A program made the translations under genes and the position numbers. Below, one piece after another: positions 8,294 to 17,816 of a stretch of DNA of 64,000 bases. Within the stretch, counting starts at the first letter, position 1. Every line of letters begins with the position of its first letter. The stretch is taken from assembly GCF_027319265.1 (NCBI RefSeq), contig NZ_DAHVNP010000037.1, forward strand, positions 24,341-88,340, in the 5' to 3' direction. This DNA comes from Ferrimicrobium sp. (GTDB lineage Bacteria; Actinomycetota; Acidimicrobiia; Acidimicrobiales; Acidimicrobiaceae). The notes beneath the pieces were generated by a model. It was not told where the DNA came from. It saw only the letters and a list, made by a program, of their open reading frames with translations, and ran no database searches.

Positions 8294-8995
8294 CTACCAG
8301 GGTTTATCGCAAATACATACCAGTGATGCCCGTAATGTCGCCAAAAGTATCGAACCTGCTACCGCTGCCGTCTCAATCCGCAATATCGGTAGTCCAAGGC
8401 TCACTCTTGGTATGGAATCAGGTGCCACAATAGCGCCTGACTCGGGTCCAACGACCAGCGTCGTCACCCCCTTGGGTAAGGGGCCTCCAGCGGGATCGAG
8501 AATCGCCACACCCTGTCCCACGCTGGCAAAGTACTCATGCGCTGGCTTCGGAGGATCGATCACTGGCAACCACAGGCGTTCCGACTGCTGCGCTGCCTCA
8601 CGAGCCACCCGCTCGAGGCGTTCCAGATGCGCCGGTGACAACTGTGCTCCACCGCGCCGATCATGGAGATCCGAGAGCAGATGGATACGGTCGATACCCG
8701 TTTCGGTCAGTTTTTGCACCGCCCAAGACAGTCGCTCACTTGAGGGCAAGAACATGGCAATCCCGATGTCGGGTTCATCGCGGGGCACAATCGAGATGTC
8801 TGAGAGCGGAACCAATCGCACTTGGGCCTGAATCGCCTCGATCGCCACCGTACGGAACCGGCCATGACCGTCCCCGGCGAACAGGCGAGCACCGTTGCGC
8901 AGACGACGCACCGATACGAGGTGATGAGCGAGTTGACGTGAGACGACCAGAGTCGCAAGATCGTCAACAATGATAAAAGGGTGGAGGCGCTCCAT
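8294..8995 (-). CDS. rsmE: 16S rRNA (uracil1498-N3)-methyltransferase RsmE
   Basis: A 233-residue SPOUT methyltransferase that methylates U1498 in the ribosomal decoding region using S-adenosylmethionine. The C-terminal trefoil-knot segment VVGPESGAIV and LGLPILRIETAAVAGS match the family's GPEGG and LRxETA motifs, with Ser in place of the usual second Gly. The N-terminal PUA-like part (HLVSVRRLRNGARLFAGDG) is typical. It starts six bases after dnaJ, with GGAGG next to the ATG. The hrcA-dnaJ-rsmE order is conserved in actinobacteria and many firmicutes. Confidence 0.92.
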   Translation of the reverse strand: MERLHPFIIVDDLATLVVSRQLAHHLVSVRRLRNGARLFAGDGHGRFRTVAIEAIQAQVRLVPLSDISIVPRDEPDIGIAMFLPSSERLSWAVQKLTETGIDRIHLLSDLHDRRGGAQLSPAHLERLERVAREAAQQSERLWLPVIDPPKPAHEYFASVGQGVAILDPAGGPLPKGVTTLVVGPESGAIVAPDSIPRVSLGLPILRIETAAVAGSILLATLRASLVCICDKPW

Positions 8996-9001
8996 CCTCC
9001 G

Positions 9002-10120
9002 CTACGGCTTAAACGCCGACTTCAACTTCGAGAAGATACCATGCTCATGGTGACCGAGGACCTGTTCGCCACGCAACTCTGCAAGCTGACGAAGTAGCCC
9101 TTCCTCCTCTTCGCTGAGCTCTTTGGGCATCTGTACATCCATCGCCACAATCAGATCACCGCGACCGCGGCCCCGACCTGAGAGGACCGGAACTCCCTTA
9201 CCCTTGAGGTGCACCGTGGCTCCTGGCTGCGTACCTGGGGCGACCTCAATCGTCTCGGGTCCATCGAGGCTCTCGAACTCCACCTGCGCACCGAGCGCCG
9301 CCTGTACGTAGGAGAGCGGCAGCTGCATCCACAGATCATTACCCTGTCGTTCAAATCTCTGCGAGGGCGCGACGTTCACATGTACATAGAGACTCCCCGG
9401 CTGGCCACCTCTCGGCGCAGCGGCGCCCTTGCCAGTGAGACGGAGAACAAGACCGTTATCAGCACCTGGCGGCACCTCGATCGTGAAGTGACGCTCAAGG
9501 GTTTTGCGACCCTCGCCACGGCAGTCAGGACAGAGATCGGTGATCACCTTGCCCTCACCATGACAGACGTCGCAGGTCATCGTTGTCACCATCCGACCGA
9601 GGAATGACTGCGTCACCCGCTTGACGGAACCACTCCCCTGACACTGGGCACAGACCGTTGGAGAGGTGCCCACCTTCGCACCTGATCCACTACAGGTCGG
9701 GCAGGTCGTGGGCATCTTTAAGGAGATCTCCTTCTGGCAGCCGAAGACGGCCTCCTCGAAGGTGAGATTGACCGCCGTCTCCATGTCCTCACCACGGCGC
9801 GGACCTGGTGCCTCCTGCCCACCAAAACCTTGGCCAAAGACCGTCTGAAAGATATCGGTAAAGTTTGGTTGGAATGGGCCACCACCAAAGGGATCGCTGC
9901 CCGCCCCACCGGAGGAGCCATAGAGATCGTACTGGCGACGCTTCTCAGGATCGCTCAGTGTGTCGTAGGCCTCAGTTACGAGCTTGAAACGGTTCTCGGC
10001 ATCCTTATCTCCCCCGTTCACATCCGGGTGTAGCTGCCGAGCCAGCTTACGATACGAACGCTTGATATCCTCTGCAGATGCGCTGCGCGCAACCCCTAGT
10101 ACCTCGTAGTAGTCGACCAC
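9002..10120 (-). CDS. dnaJ: chaperone protein DnaJ
   Basis: A full-length 372-residue type I Hsp40 that delivers unfolded clients to DnaK and stimulates its ATPase. Domains in order: J-domain (1-65) with HPD at 31-33; Gly/Phe-rich linker (68-101); zinc region with four CxxCxGxG repeats at C140/C143, C157/C160, C183/C186 and C197/C200; and the C-terminal substrate-binding domain. It lies 8 bp after hrcA and 6 bp before rsmE. dnaK and grpE are not in this window, so this is the actinobacterial second (dnaJ2-type) arrangement linked to hrcA. Confidence 0.97.
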   Translation of the reverse strand: MVDYYEVLGVARSASAEDIKRSYRKLARQLHPDVNGGDKDAENRFKLVTEAYDTLSDPEKRRQYDLYGSSGGAGSDPFGGGPFQPNFTDIFQTVFGQGFGGQEAPGPRRGEDMETAVNLTFEEAVFGCQKEISLKMPTTCPTCSGSGAKVGTSPTVCAQCQGSGSVKRVTQSFLGRMVTTMTCDVCHGEGKVITDLCPDCRGEGRKTLERHFTIEVPPGADNGLVLRLTGKGAAAPRGGQPGSLYVHVNVAPSQRFERQGNDLWMQLPLSYVQAALGAQVEFESLDGPETIEVAPGTQPGATVHLKGKGVPVLSGRGRGRGDLIVAMDVQMPKELSEEEEGLLRQLAELRGEQVLGHHEHGIFSKLKSAFKP

Positions 10121-10128
10121 GTTCCTCC

Positions 10129-11187
10129 TTATCGCACGGCACGCGCGACTTGCGCACTCAGTGCTTCAACCGCTGCTAGTGCTCGCGAGTAATCCATCCG
10201 AGTAGGTCCAATCAATCCGATAGAGCCCACGAGTTCACCATCGATCTCACAGGGTGCCACCACGAGCGAACACTCATTCAGTGCCTCAACCCCACCTTCG
10301 TCGCCGATGCTAACCATGCTGCCGGTCTCGATCAACGTACGGATCAGGTCCACAACATGCACATCGTGTTCAAGCGTCTCAAGTACTCTCGCAACCTGAT
10401 CGAGCTGTTCGAGAGCGGCAGCCGTCTTAGAGAGCTCACGCACACGAAGTCCAACCTCTTCACGCACCCGCAGTTCACGTAGCGCTGCGGCTACTTCGCG
10501 GGTGACGGTAGTGACCAACGGTGCTTGGTCGTCCAACGGTGGGGCTACCCCCACGGCACTCGTATCCGTACTAGAAACCGTGTCGAGGTCGATGAGTTCA
10601 CTCATGTCGGTACCCACCAACATCGTCGTAAGGCGAGCACTGACTTGACTCGCCACCTCGTCACTCACCTCGACGCTGGGGTGCACCGTCGTGCGTTCGA
10701 CCGTGCCTTTGGACCCCACCACTACGACCAACAACGTGTCTGGGCCAAGGCAGAGCACCTGAATCGCCTTATAATCCTCCGTCGATACAGCCCAAGTCGT
10801 CATCACTGCGGTGTAGTTGGTCTGCTGTGACAAGAAGGTCAGTGACCGCTCAAGCACATCCTCAAGTGCGCCCTTTGCCGTACGCAAAAAGTCAGCGACG
10901 TCATGTTCAATCTTTGCCAACTCAACAGGATCGAAACGCAGGAGCCGATCAACAAAATAGCGATACCCACGGATCGAGGGGATGCGTCCTGCGGAGACAT
11001 GAGGTTGGGTTAGATAACCCTCTCGCTCCAGATTGGCCATCTGGGAGCGTACCGATGCCGGTGACAGATCGAGTTCAGCTGACTCCAGGACGTGTTGGGA
11101 CCCCACCGGAGAAGCAGTACGAATGTACTCGACAATGACCGCGAGAAGAATCGCCTCTTTGCGTGCGCCTAGTGACTGATCAACCAT
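10129..11187 (-). CDS. hrcA: heat-inducible transcription repressor HrcA
   Basis: HrcA represses chaperone genes through CIRCE operators and is itself stabilised by GroEL. The N-terminal winged helix ([39 protein letters not shown]) and [16 protein letters not shown] motif are characteristic, and the C-terminal GAF-like region ends with [21 protein letters not shown] start at ATG 11187 ([14 protein letters not shown]). The open frame continues 22 codons further into the repeat array, but a TAGGTT -10 box lies seven bases before this ATG, which suggests a leaderless mRNA starting here. First gene of the hrcA-dnaJ-rsmE-bldD-like operon. Confidence 0.95.
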   Translation of the reverse strand: MVDQSLGARKEAILLAVIVEYIRTASPVGSQHVLESAELDLSPASVRSQMANLEREGYLTQPHVSAGRIPSIRGYRYFVDRLLRFDPVELAKIEHDVADFLRTAKGALEDVLERSLTFLSQQTNYTAVMTTWAVSTEDYKAIQVLCLGPDTLLVVVVGSKGTVERTTVHPSVEVSDEVASQVSARLTTMLVGTDMSELIDLDTVSSTDTSAVGVAPPLDDQAPLVTTVTREVAAALRELRVREEVGLRVRELSKTAAALEQLDQVARVLETLEHDVHVVDLIRTLIETGSMVSIGDEGGVEALNECSLVVAPCEIDGELVGSIGLIGPTRMDYSRALAAVEALSAQVARAVR

Positions 11188-11194
11188 AACCGAG

Positions 11195-11200
11195 AACCTA
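11195..11200 (-). promoter_or_regulatory. -10 box of hrcA, leaderless start
   Basis: On the minus strand TAGGTT ends seven bases before the hrcA ATG (11187), placing the transcription start at or next to the start codon. The -35 is not well conserved, which would fit control by the repeat array just upstream. Confidence 0.4.
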
Positions 11201-11236
11201 ACCTCAACAAAATCTTTGACTACGCTATCCCACTGG

Positions 11237-11281
11237 ATTACCCTACTCAGCATTACCCCACTGAGTATTACCCTACTGAGT
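11237..11281 (-). repeat. three tandem 15-bp repeats upstream of hrcA
   Basis: On the plus strand ATTACCCTACTCAG (11237), ATTACCCCACTGAG (11252) and ATTACCCTACTGAG (11267) recur every 15 bp; a weaker partial copy continues toward hrcA at about 11224-11236. Read toward hrcA each unit carries GGGTAAT. The 15-bp phase and position upstream of the promoter suggest an array of protein-binding sites. It does not match CIRCE, HAIR or other heat-shock elements I know. Confidence 0.8.
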
Positions 11282-11298
11282 GCGATCGCACTCAGTAG
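11273..11298. promoter_or_regulatory. perfect 26-bp palindrome upstream of hrcA
   Basis: Bases 11273-11298 form a perfect palindrome centred on GCGATCGC, with outer arms CTACTGAG/CTCAGTAG. It overlaps the last of the 15-bp repeats, so the array ends in a dyad. Canonical CIRCE is TTAGCACTC-N9-GAGTGCTAA; here GAGTGC/GCACTC is inverted relative to that and the spacer is only 4 bp. It is therefore a candidate divergent HrcA operator or the site of another regulator. Confidence 0.7.
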
Positions 11299-11792
11299 CT
11301 TGTTCTATAGTCTAGCTTTCAAGAGACCAGGGTTGGTTTTTTGCTCAGAACTGCATGCATGATCCTCATCGGGCGTGCTACGTCGCAAGCATAGCTGATT
11401 CTGTTGCGTACGATTCGTTGTCGCATGCCCTTCTGTGCCGCATGCGAGGGAACATCGATACGCTGCACAGATGCGCCGCGAAGCACCGACCAGAGAGGGG
11501 CGGACCAATGGGACCTTGAATAGGCGACGCCACGACCAGATGGCTCATTCGACTCGGTAGTCGAGAGTTGAACCGACTCGACATTCCCAGAAGCCCCAGC
11601 CACAACATGGCAATACTCCAGATTAGGGACTAGGCCAAGCAAAGTACCAAACCACAGACAGCCACCAGACCATTCCGACGCCGACGGATTCAGCCCAAAG
11701 ACGAGCTTGATCCACGAAAGACCTGTCTCGTACCACGCCACGGCGATACAACCGTGGAGCGACCTCAGCCCTCGACAGAGAAGCGGTAGCTC
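11299..11792. other. intergenic between hrcA and rpsT, no supported gene
   Basis: About 490 bp. A 140-codon minus-strand open frame exists but has no clear start signal, an unlikely composition and no recognisable motif. In many actinobacteria hemW lies between lepA and hrcA; nothing resembling it is here. The part next to hrcA has an AT-rich stretch that could be further promoter sequence. Confidence 0.4.
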
Positions 11793-12038
11793 CTAATCCT
11801 TAGCGTGGGACAGCTGGGCCATGAGACGCGATTTACGGCGAGCCGCCTGATTCTTATGAATCACACCCTGGGATGCCGCCTTGTCGAGCCGCTTCAGTGC
11901 AAGACGCACGGATGCATCATCCTGGGTGGTAACGGCATTCTTGACGCGGGTCTTGAGCTCTGAGCGCACTGCCTTGTTTCGCTCACGCCGACGCTCATTC
12001 TGACCAATACGCTTGATCTGACTCTTAATATTTGCCAA
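11793..12038 (-). CDS. rpsT: 30S ribosomal protein bS20
   Basis: The product is bS20, which binds 16S rRNA early in 30S assembly. The diagnostic start [20 protein letters not shown] and the C-terminal [20 protein letters not shown] are plain. I take the TTG at 12038 as the start: the conserved ANIKSQ follows it directly and GGGAGAG lies about nine bases before it. The result is 81 residues, the usual length; the longer 98-residue frame would add an unrelated N-terminus. bS20 often uses TTG starts elsewhere as part of its autoregulation. It diverges from lepA. Confidence 0.95.
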   Translation of the reverse strand: MANIKSQIKRIGQNERRRERNKAVRSELKTRVKNAVTTQDDASVRLALKRLDKAASQGVIHKNQAARRKSRLMAQLSHAKD

Positions 12039-12137
12039 GGTTGACTCTCCCAGTTGCGTTCGCCGCTTAAAAATCCGATCTCCCAGCATAGCATCAGGTC
12101 ATGACTGGACGCGCCGTGGGCCTAAGCTTACCTCCGC

Positions 12138-13925
12138 ATGCTGGACCAATCTCACATCCGTAACATCTCAATCATCGCCCACATCGATCATGGCAAATCG
12201 ACCCTCTCCGATAGGATTCTGGAGCTCACTAAAGCCGTGGACCCTCGGCTGATGCGCGAACAGTACCTCGACTCGATGGATATCGAGCGTGAGCGCGGCA
12301 TCACCATCAAAGCACAGAATGCTAGCGTTGAGTGGGGAGGTCACCGGATCAATCTGATCGACACACCTGGGCACGTCGATTTCGGCTATGAGGTAAGTCG
12401 ATCCCTTGCCGCCTGCGAGGGTGTCGTCTTGCTGGTAGACGCCTCTCAAGGCATCGAGGCCCAAACCCTAGCAAACTGTTATCTCGCCCTCGAACACGAC
12501 CTCGAGATCGTCGCCGTACTCAACAAGATTGATCTCCCAGCCGCCGAACCCGACCTGTATGCCAGTGAGATCGAGAACGTGCTTGGTATCGATCGCACCA
12601 GTATTCTGCGCATCTCAGCCAAGACCGGTCAAGGTGTAGCCGAGCTCCTTGACGCCGTCATCGAACGGGTACCACCACCAACCGGGGATCGTGACGCCCC
12701 ACTCCAGGCGCTCATCTTTGACTCGCTCTACGATCAATATCGAGGGGTCGTTAGCTCCCTCAGAGTCATGAACGGAGTGATTCGCTCCCACGACCGTGTC
12801 ACCTTCATGCAAGCCCAGCGCAGCCACGACGTGGAGGAGATCGGGGCACGTCGCCCAGTCATGACACCAGTCGCAGAACTCGGTCCCGGCGAGGTCGGTT
12901 ACCTGATCGCGGGGATCAAAGACGTTGGGGAGGCACGTTCGGGTGAGACGATCACCCAAGCGCATCGGCCAGCAGATGCCCCACTACCAGGTTATGAACA
13001 CCCAAAGCCGATGGTCTTCTGTGGCCTCTACCCGATCGACGGTGACGAGTTTGAGGAGCTGAGGGACTCCCTTGACAAACTCATGCTCAACGATGCCAGC
13101 TTCACCTTCGAACCCGAAACCTCGGCCGCACTTGGATTCGGTTTTCGCTGCGGCTTTCTTGGACTCCTCCATATGGAGATCGTTCGTGAACGTCTGGAGC
13201 GAGAGTTCGGCCTCTCGTTAATCGCCACAACGCCAAGTGTGGGCTATCGCGTACTCGACACCAAGGGTGAGCTCCTCGAGGTCGCCAATCCATCCGCGAT
13301 GCCAGCCGCGAACCTCATCACTGAGATCGCGGAACCCATGCTGAAGGTCAACATCATCACACCGGCCACGTACATCGGTACCATCATGGAACTTGCCCAG
13401 TCAAAGCGGGGTGAGCTAGTGAAGATGGACTACCTCTCTCCCGAGCGGGTCGAGATCAACTATCGCCTGCCATTAGCGGAGATCGTGATCGACTTCTTTG
13501 ACACCTTGAAGAGCAGAACCAAGGGATACGCCTCGCTCGACTATGAGCCCGATGGGTATCAGCCGGCCAACCTGACCAAACTCGACATCCTCATCGCTGG
13601 TGAACCAGTCGATGCGTTTTCTACCATCATCCACCGTGACAAAGCCTACGACTACGGGCGTCGGCTGGTTGCCAAACTACGTGAACTCATTCCACGTCAG
13701 TCATTCGATGTTCCGATACAGGCCGCCATCGGCACCAAGGTCATCGCGCGAGAGACGGTCAAGGCCTATCGCAAAGACGTTATCGCCAAGTGCTATGGGG
13801 GTGATATCACCCGCAAACGCAAACTCCTCGAGAAACAGAAGGAGGGCAAGCGTCGTATGAAATCAGTCGGTCGCGTCGAGATCCCACAGGAGGCGTTCGT
13901 CTCCGCGCTCAGCATCGGGAGCTAG
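12138..13925 (+). CDS. lepA: elongation factor 4 (LepA), back-translocating GTPase
   Basis: A 595-residue translational GTPase acting on stalled or mis-translocated ribosomes. It has G1 AHIDHGKST (14-22), [15 protein letters not shown]-like domains II, III and V and the LepA-specific C-terminal domain ([27 protein letters not shown]). Length is normal. TAAGCT at 12123-12128 lies nine bases before the ATG and no Shine-Dalgarno stands out, so its mRNA may be nearly leaderless. Divergent from rpsT with a 99-bp intergenic region. Confidence 0.97.
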   Translation: MLDQSHIRNISIIAHIDHGKSTLSDRILELTKAVDPRLMREQYLDSMDIERERGITIKAQNASVEWGGHRINLIDTPGHVDFGYEVSRSLAACEGVVLLVDASQGIEAQTLANCYLALEHDLEIVAVLNKIDLPAAEPDLYASEIENVLGIDRTSILRISAKTGQGVAELLDAVIERVPPPTGDRDAPLQALIFDSLYDQYRGVVSSLRVMNGVIRSHDRVTFMQAQRSHDVEEIGARRPVMTPVAELGPGEVGYLIAGIKDVGEARSGETITQAHRPADAPLPGYEHPKPMVFCGLYPIDGDEFEELRDSLDKLMLNDASFTFEPETSAALGFGFRCGFLGLLHMEIVRERLEREFGLSLIATTPSVGYRVLDTKGELLEVANPSAMPAANLITEIAEPMLKVNIITPATYIGTIMELAQSKRGELVKMDYLSPERVEINYRLPLAEIVIDFFDTLKSRTKGYASLDYEPDGYQPANLTKLDILIAGEPVDAFSTIIHRDKAYDYGRRLVAKLRELIPRQSFDVPIQAAIGTKVIARETVKAYRKDVIAKCYGGDITRKRKLLEKQKEGKRRMKSVGRVEIPQEAFVSALSIGS

Positions 13926-13999
13926 CGCATCGATCGTCGCTACCGATCCGGCCCGACACGCGATGCCCAAGGTGACCCACCACTAAAACGCAAAGGCGC

Positions 14000-14005
14000 T
14001 AGACT
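14000..14005 (+). promoter_or_regulatory. -10 box for a leaderless small gene
   Basis: TAGACT followed by exactly six bases and a GTG start at 14012, the spacing seen at other leaderless starts in this window. Confidence 0.4.
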
Positions 14006-14011
14006 GATGAT

Positions 14012-14233
14012 GTGGTCTTTGCTAAATTCCAACGTAGTCAGGCGAACTGCCAGGGTCGTTCGACACTCGCAAACCGTATCGGAGTGACCGCCTTGGTACT
14101 CGTCTCTATTCTCCTCGCCTTGACGATAGGAAACCTGTGGCTCGGGATACCACTTGCCATCGCCGTGGCGGTGTTCGTGATCAAAAGGCGCAGCTGTCTG
14201 TACCACCTACCATCGCCGTCCGCAAACGATTGA
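14012..14233 (+). CDS. small predicted membrane protein
   Basis: A 73-residue product with a basic N-terminus and one long or two short hydrophobic helices (IGVTALVLVSILLALTIGNL and a second stretch to VFVIKRR). A GTG start directly behind a TAGACT -10 box supports a leaderless gene. No family is recognised. It stands alone between lepA and a secreted protein gene, so the function cannot be guessed; the coding call is moderate. Confidence 0.4.
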   Translation: MVFAKFQRSQANCQGRSTLANRIGVTALVLVSILLALTIGNLWLGIPLAIAVAVFVIKRRSCLYHLPSPSAND

Positions 14234-14762
14234 CCCACGACAAGTAGCCCACCACCGCTCATTCGAACGCCTCCTGTGCTACGCCCCACAAGTAACGCAC
14301 CAACACTGCATCACCCACGCATTTGGCTAGCACCATCTCTCGGAAGCCAACCACAGTCGTGGTGAAGCCCTCTCGCTCACCAGGCCACCGTTATCAGCGA
14401 CTTCACCATAGCTTTGGGCGACTCACCATCGTTTGACGGGTCCTCACTCGCGAGCAGCATCGGCAGGGCCCCTGCCTGGCACAGACCCAGTGAAGAGGAG
14501 GCGATGTACTGCCGATCTACCACCCACCCAGATCTCCATAGGAACACTGATCGGCTCTATAGCGAAGAGCCAGCATGAGGAGGATCCCCGCGTAAGCCTC
14601 AGCGCTCACCTCGTCAGATAACGGCATCGGTGGAGGATGAGAGCACCGTGTTCTACCTCCAGACCGGACAGCAGGCAAACGCTCGCCCAGGTCGCATTGC
14701 TAGCCCAATGCATAGCAAAGTAATGTGCGCAAAGTAAAGGACCTTTGGCCCTGGCAACTATT
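14234..14762. other. intergenic, no supported gene
   Basis: About 530 bp between the small membrane protein gene and the promoter of the secreted protein gene. Short open frames look non-coding. No repeat or RNA gene is recognised. Confidence 0.4.
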
Positions 14763-14791
14763 TTGAAGACAAACTAAAATGAACATATCGT
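14763..14791 (+). promoter_or_regulatory. promoter of secreted-protein gene
   Basis: TTGAAG (14763-14768), a 17-bp AT-rich spacer, then TATCGT (14786-14791). The expected start is near 14798, leaving a leader of about 38 bases with AGGAG at 14824-14828. Confidence 0.55.
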
Positions 14792-14835
14792 GAGAGTAGA
14801 CGCGGTAGTAAGGGTTATGGGATAGGAGTACAATC

Positions 14836-15609
14836 ATGAAACTGACAAAAACGATTCTAGGACTAACAGGTGTTGCGGCATTGACAGCTGGCGCTACGGC
14901 GGCGACGGCAATCCTTGGCTTTGGAGCACAGGCATATGCTAATACTCCAAGTTTCACACTGACCTGTCCCGACATTCCTGTGGCCGGTACCGTTCCATTC
15001 ACGGCGACACTCGTGGGTACAGCTACTCCCAGTATAGCGAGCAAAGGCTCCACCATCTCACTGAATGGACTCACCCTCGATGTAACCGTTCCAAAGAATT
15101 TGGTAGAGCTTGGAGTGCAGTTCAAACTCAAAACACTTCCTCTTTCCTTTGTGATCCCAGTCACGACAACGAATGGATCGCCCTCCACTATTGATGAGAC
15201 GTTCTCCGGTGATCTCGCGATACCAGCAACCCCCGCACCGGTTTCCATCTCGTTACCTGCATCACCATCGACTGCCACTACCACCGCCACCACACCCGGA
15301 ACCTTGGCCTTCTCTGTTCCAACAACCGGGGTGCAGTTCACTGTCGAAAACACCATTAAGAGTTCCTGCACCGTACCACAGGCCGAGACCATCGCTAGCA
15401 CGACTGTGACCTCACCGAGTTCAACAACCCCGCCGTCATCATCGAGTACTCCCTCACCAACACGCTTGGTCACCGGACCTCCACAAGCCCCGGGCAGCTC
15501 ACCCCTTCTGCCGATCGGTGTCGGTGTCGCGAGCCTGGGTGTAACGACTCTCATCGCCCTTGAAGTGAAAAGGGTGAAGGCAAAGGCGGACGCCGGATCC
15601 AATTCATAG
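14836..15609 (+). CDS. secreted, C-terminally membrane-anchored protein of unknown function
   Basis: The 257-residue product has a clear signal peptide (MKLTKTILGLTGVAALTAGA..., probable cleavage after AYA near residue 35), a beta-rich extracellular domain with two cysteines (C43 and one near residue 180), a Ser/Thr/Pro linker (about 190-220) and a C-terminal hydrophobic helix followed by a positive tail (EVKRVKAKAD). This is the layout of a surface protein held by a C-terminal anchor. The N-terminal domain resembles DUF6801-type actinobacterial exported domains, but weakly. A strong promoter and AGGAG site suggest it is well expressed. Confidence 0.8.
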   Translation: MKLTKTILGLTGVAALTAGATAATAILGFGAQAYANTPSFTLTCPDIPVAGTVPFTATLVGTATPSIASKGSTISLNGLTLDVTVPKNLVELGVQFKLKTLPLSFVIPVTTTNGSPSTIDETFSGDLAIPATPAPVSISLPASPSTATTTATTPGTLAFSVPTTGVQFTVENTIKSSCTVPQAETIASTTVTSPSSTTPPSSSSTPSPTRLVTGPPQAPGSSPLLPIGVGVASLGVTTLIALEVKRVKAKADAGSNS

Positions 15610-17692
15610 CCGGCAATTTGCTCAGGGGATCCGCTATCCGCTGACTTCGCACTCCATGGTTACGCTGGTAGTGGACTAAGTGACAGAGCGGAGCTTCGGT
15701 CGATTTGCGTCTGGGTCGCTGGACCATGGTCCTAGTCAACGTCACAAGACAGCCATAATCCGGAAACGACAGCATGCACGAGTACTTGCTGTCTCTCTTA
15801 CCGCCAGCGACCGGCCCAATCAAAGCGGTCTCGATGCGCAGGGTGCATCGGGCGAATACACCCTGCAACACCGATCGACTCGAGTAGTACGGACCACAAA
15901 CTGGCGCACGTTAGCGGAGTTGAAAGACGAACGCAAACGACAATGGAACCTGTAGACGCTGCCCATTGCGCGGTAGCCTACAAATACGGCCAGATCCTAA
16001 CGCCCACAATCGAGACGATGGCCTCCGTCAGCACCCTACGACATCGCGTACTCGCTGCGAACGGTGTGCAACCAAACTCAGAGAGACCCATATTTCGCTC
16101 CGATCGACGTTCCCACATCATGCAGCAGCCAATACCAGCAGTGTAGCATTTCGCTTGCGAAGCTGCATGCTGATCGCCTCATTAATCGGCAGTAGAACTC
16201 CGACAAAGGTCCAGATTCCTACAAGTATTGCCAAACTGATAACATCAACGATAGTACGTCAACAGTGTAGAACGAGCTGAGCCTGATCGATGATTACTGC
16301 ACAAGCTGGTCGAGTAATAATGATTACCGTTACATAGCCATCACCGTAGTACCACTATCGCATCAAGGACATAATGACTAGCTGACTTACACAGAGTTCG
16401 TATACCTCCAGATCCATCCGACGCGAGGAATGCACGGGCCAGTCGCAGCATTACCATTTTGCTGAGAGCTGGAAGCAGCAAATCACTTCCTCAGCGATCT
16501 TGACAAGGGGTTCAATTTGTCCCGCACGACGGCCAAGCCATGGGTGATCACTTCCCCCAGATTCGTCTTCCACCCTATCCCACAATCATCGTGCCAGCAC
16601 TGACCAGTGACGCTTGCTGGCCCTGTACTACTCAGCCCCGAATTCGCCTTCGTGTGTTCCCATCGGAGCGGGCCCGCACGCTTTCTTTCTACAGGATCTC
16701 CATCTCGAACCGTCTCGCTGTTCTGGCTTTCATGGAAACATCATGCGGTGCGCGAGTACGTCTGCGGCCGTCGCGTTCTTCCCCTTGCTACCGGGTCCAA
16801 GAATCGCGAAGTCCGCCCAAAGCGTATGCACCGCCAGCAAGATCGTTGGTGCTTACCATTGGAAGGATCCCGGTCTGGCCGGTACTGTTTCGACGCACGA
16901 TTGGTCCCCAGTCAGAGTCAGCTCATCGTTACATAGACCTTCATCGCTTCTTAACTCGCAGCAGCGCCGGAAAAAGTAACTCGCGAATCCTGCTGTACTC
17001 CTTCATCGGTTAGGTGGCGATAATCGCGATCGCCACCGATGACGTAGCGTCAGCCTCGTCACGACTGTGGTGGTGTCTTCGTCACGAAAACCCGATGCAG
17101 GTCCCATAGACCGGTGCTCTGGCAGGGACCGCAAATTCCTCAGCGCCACAGCTGCTATCCTGTTGGAGACAACCCGAGAGTGCTTTCGGTTTCATCACCG
17201 ACCATGGTATTGGTGAATCCCCCAACAGCCAACCGACAGGGAATCCTAACGATCACGATTCTCAGCTCAGGAGACTTCTAGCACCGACAGCAGCGGGCTG
17301 AGCTGGCGAACAAGGGTTCCTGGAGATACAGTGACTGTGGGCGCGATGGCCTTATCAACTCTGACCTGGCAAGCAATCGGGGTTCGGGACACTCACCACC
17401 AACTCAGTACGCGCATTTGCCATCCCTAGCGCGGGGTGCGTGATGATACTCGTGCTCGAGGGAGGGAACTCACCTCACAACACAGCGAACTGCGCCAAAG
17501 GGCATCGACCACCGCCGTAGAGGGATATCACCGCCGAATCGAGGACCACAACTAACGAGCCGAACACCACAGAACAACACATTCCTCTAACCAGACGCAC
17601 CACTCATCACGGCAAAATCGTTCGCGACGATAAACTCCGCCCAACCACACTTGACAAACAACACATACGAGAGCTAGAGTTATTCTAATTCT
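15610..17692. other. 2.1-kb stretch without a convincing gene
   Basis: Plus-strand frames up to 157 codons occur (for example 16540-17013) but overlap one another in three frames, are rich in Arg/Ser/Pro and have no Shine-Dalgarno or motif. The base composition lacks the third-position bias of neighbouring genes. It may be decayed genes or a spacer from an old insertion. A stable hairpin at 17013-17037 is listed separately. Confidence 0.5.
17013..17037. terminator. strong stem-loop, function unknown
   Basis: GGTGGCGAT (17013-17021), a 7-base loop and ATCGCCACC (17029-17037) form a perfect 9-bp stem. No T-tract follows in either direction, so it could be a terminator remnant, an RNA element or a protein site. 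It lies within the gene-poor stretch. Confidence 0.35.
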
Positions 17693-17816
17693 ACCCTAGG
17701 GTTGTGTGCCGTGGGGATGAGGTCTTGGTGCTCCCAGGTGGGAGCATAGGGTTGGTGCCCCTCCCCTAGGATGGCCGAAACCACCCTAGGGTTGTGTGCC
17801 GAGGGGATGAGGTCTT
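17693..17816. repeat. pair of 34-bp direct repeats, 90 bp apart
   Basis: Bases 17693-17726 and 17783-17816 are identical except one position; each starts with the palindrome CCTAGG and runs through TTGTGTGCCG and GGGATGAGGTCTT. The spacer holds a GCTCCC-AGGT-GGGAGC hairpin (17730-17745) and another CCTAGG. The second copy abuts the stop codon of the oxidoreductase gene. Read on the minus strand both copies would encode DLIP(S/T)AHNPRV, part of a 67-codon frame, which is probably incidental. It looks like a dispersed intergenic repeat unit that may double as a terminator. Confidence 0.75.

Noticed and set aside
11273..11298. Canonical CIRCE element before hrcA
   Set aside because: The dyad has GAGTGC-N4-GCACTC, the reverse arrangement with the wrong spacing compared with TTAGCACTC-N9-GAGTGCTAA.
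11319..11741. 140-residue minus-strand ORF between hrcA and rpsT
   Set aside because: No ribosome site, no motif, Ser/Arg/Trp-rich composition and no codon bias like its neighbours.
16540..17013. 157-residue plus-strand ORF in the gene-poor region
   Set aside because: Three overlapping frames of similar length compete, none with a Shine-Dalgarno or motif; most likely non-coding or decayed.
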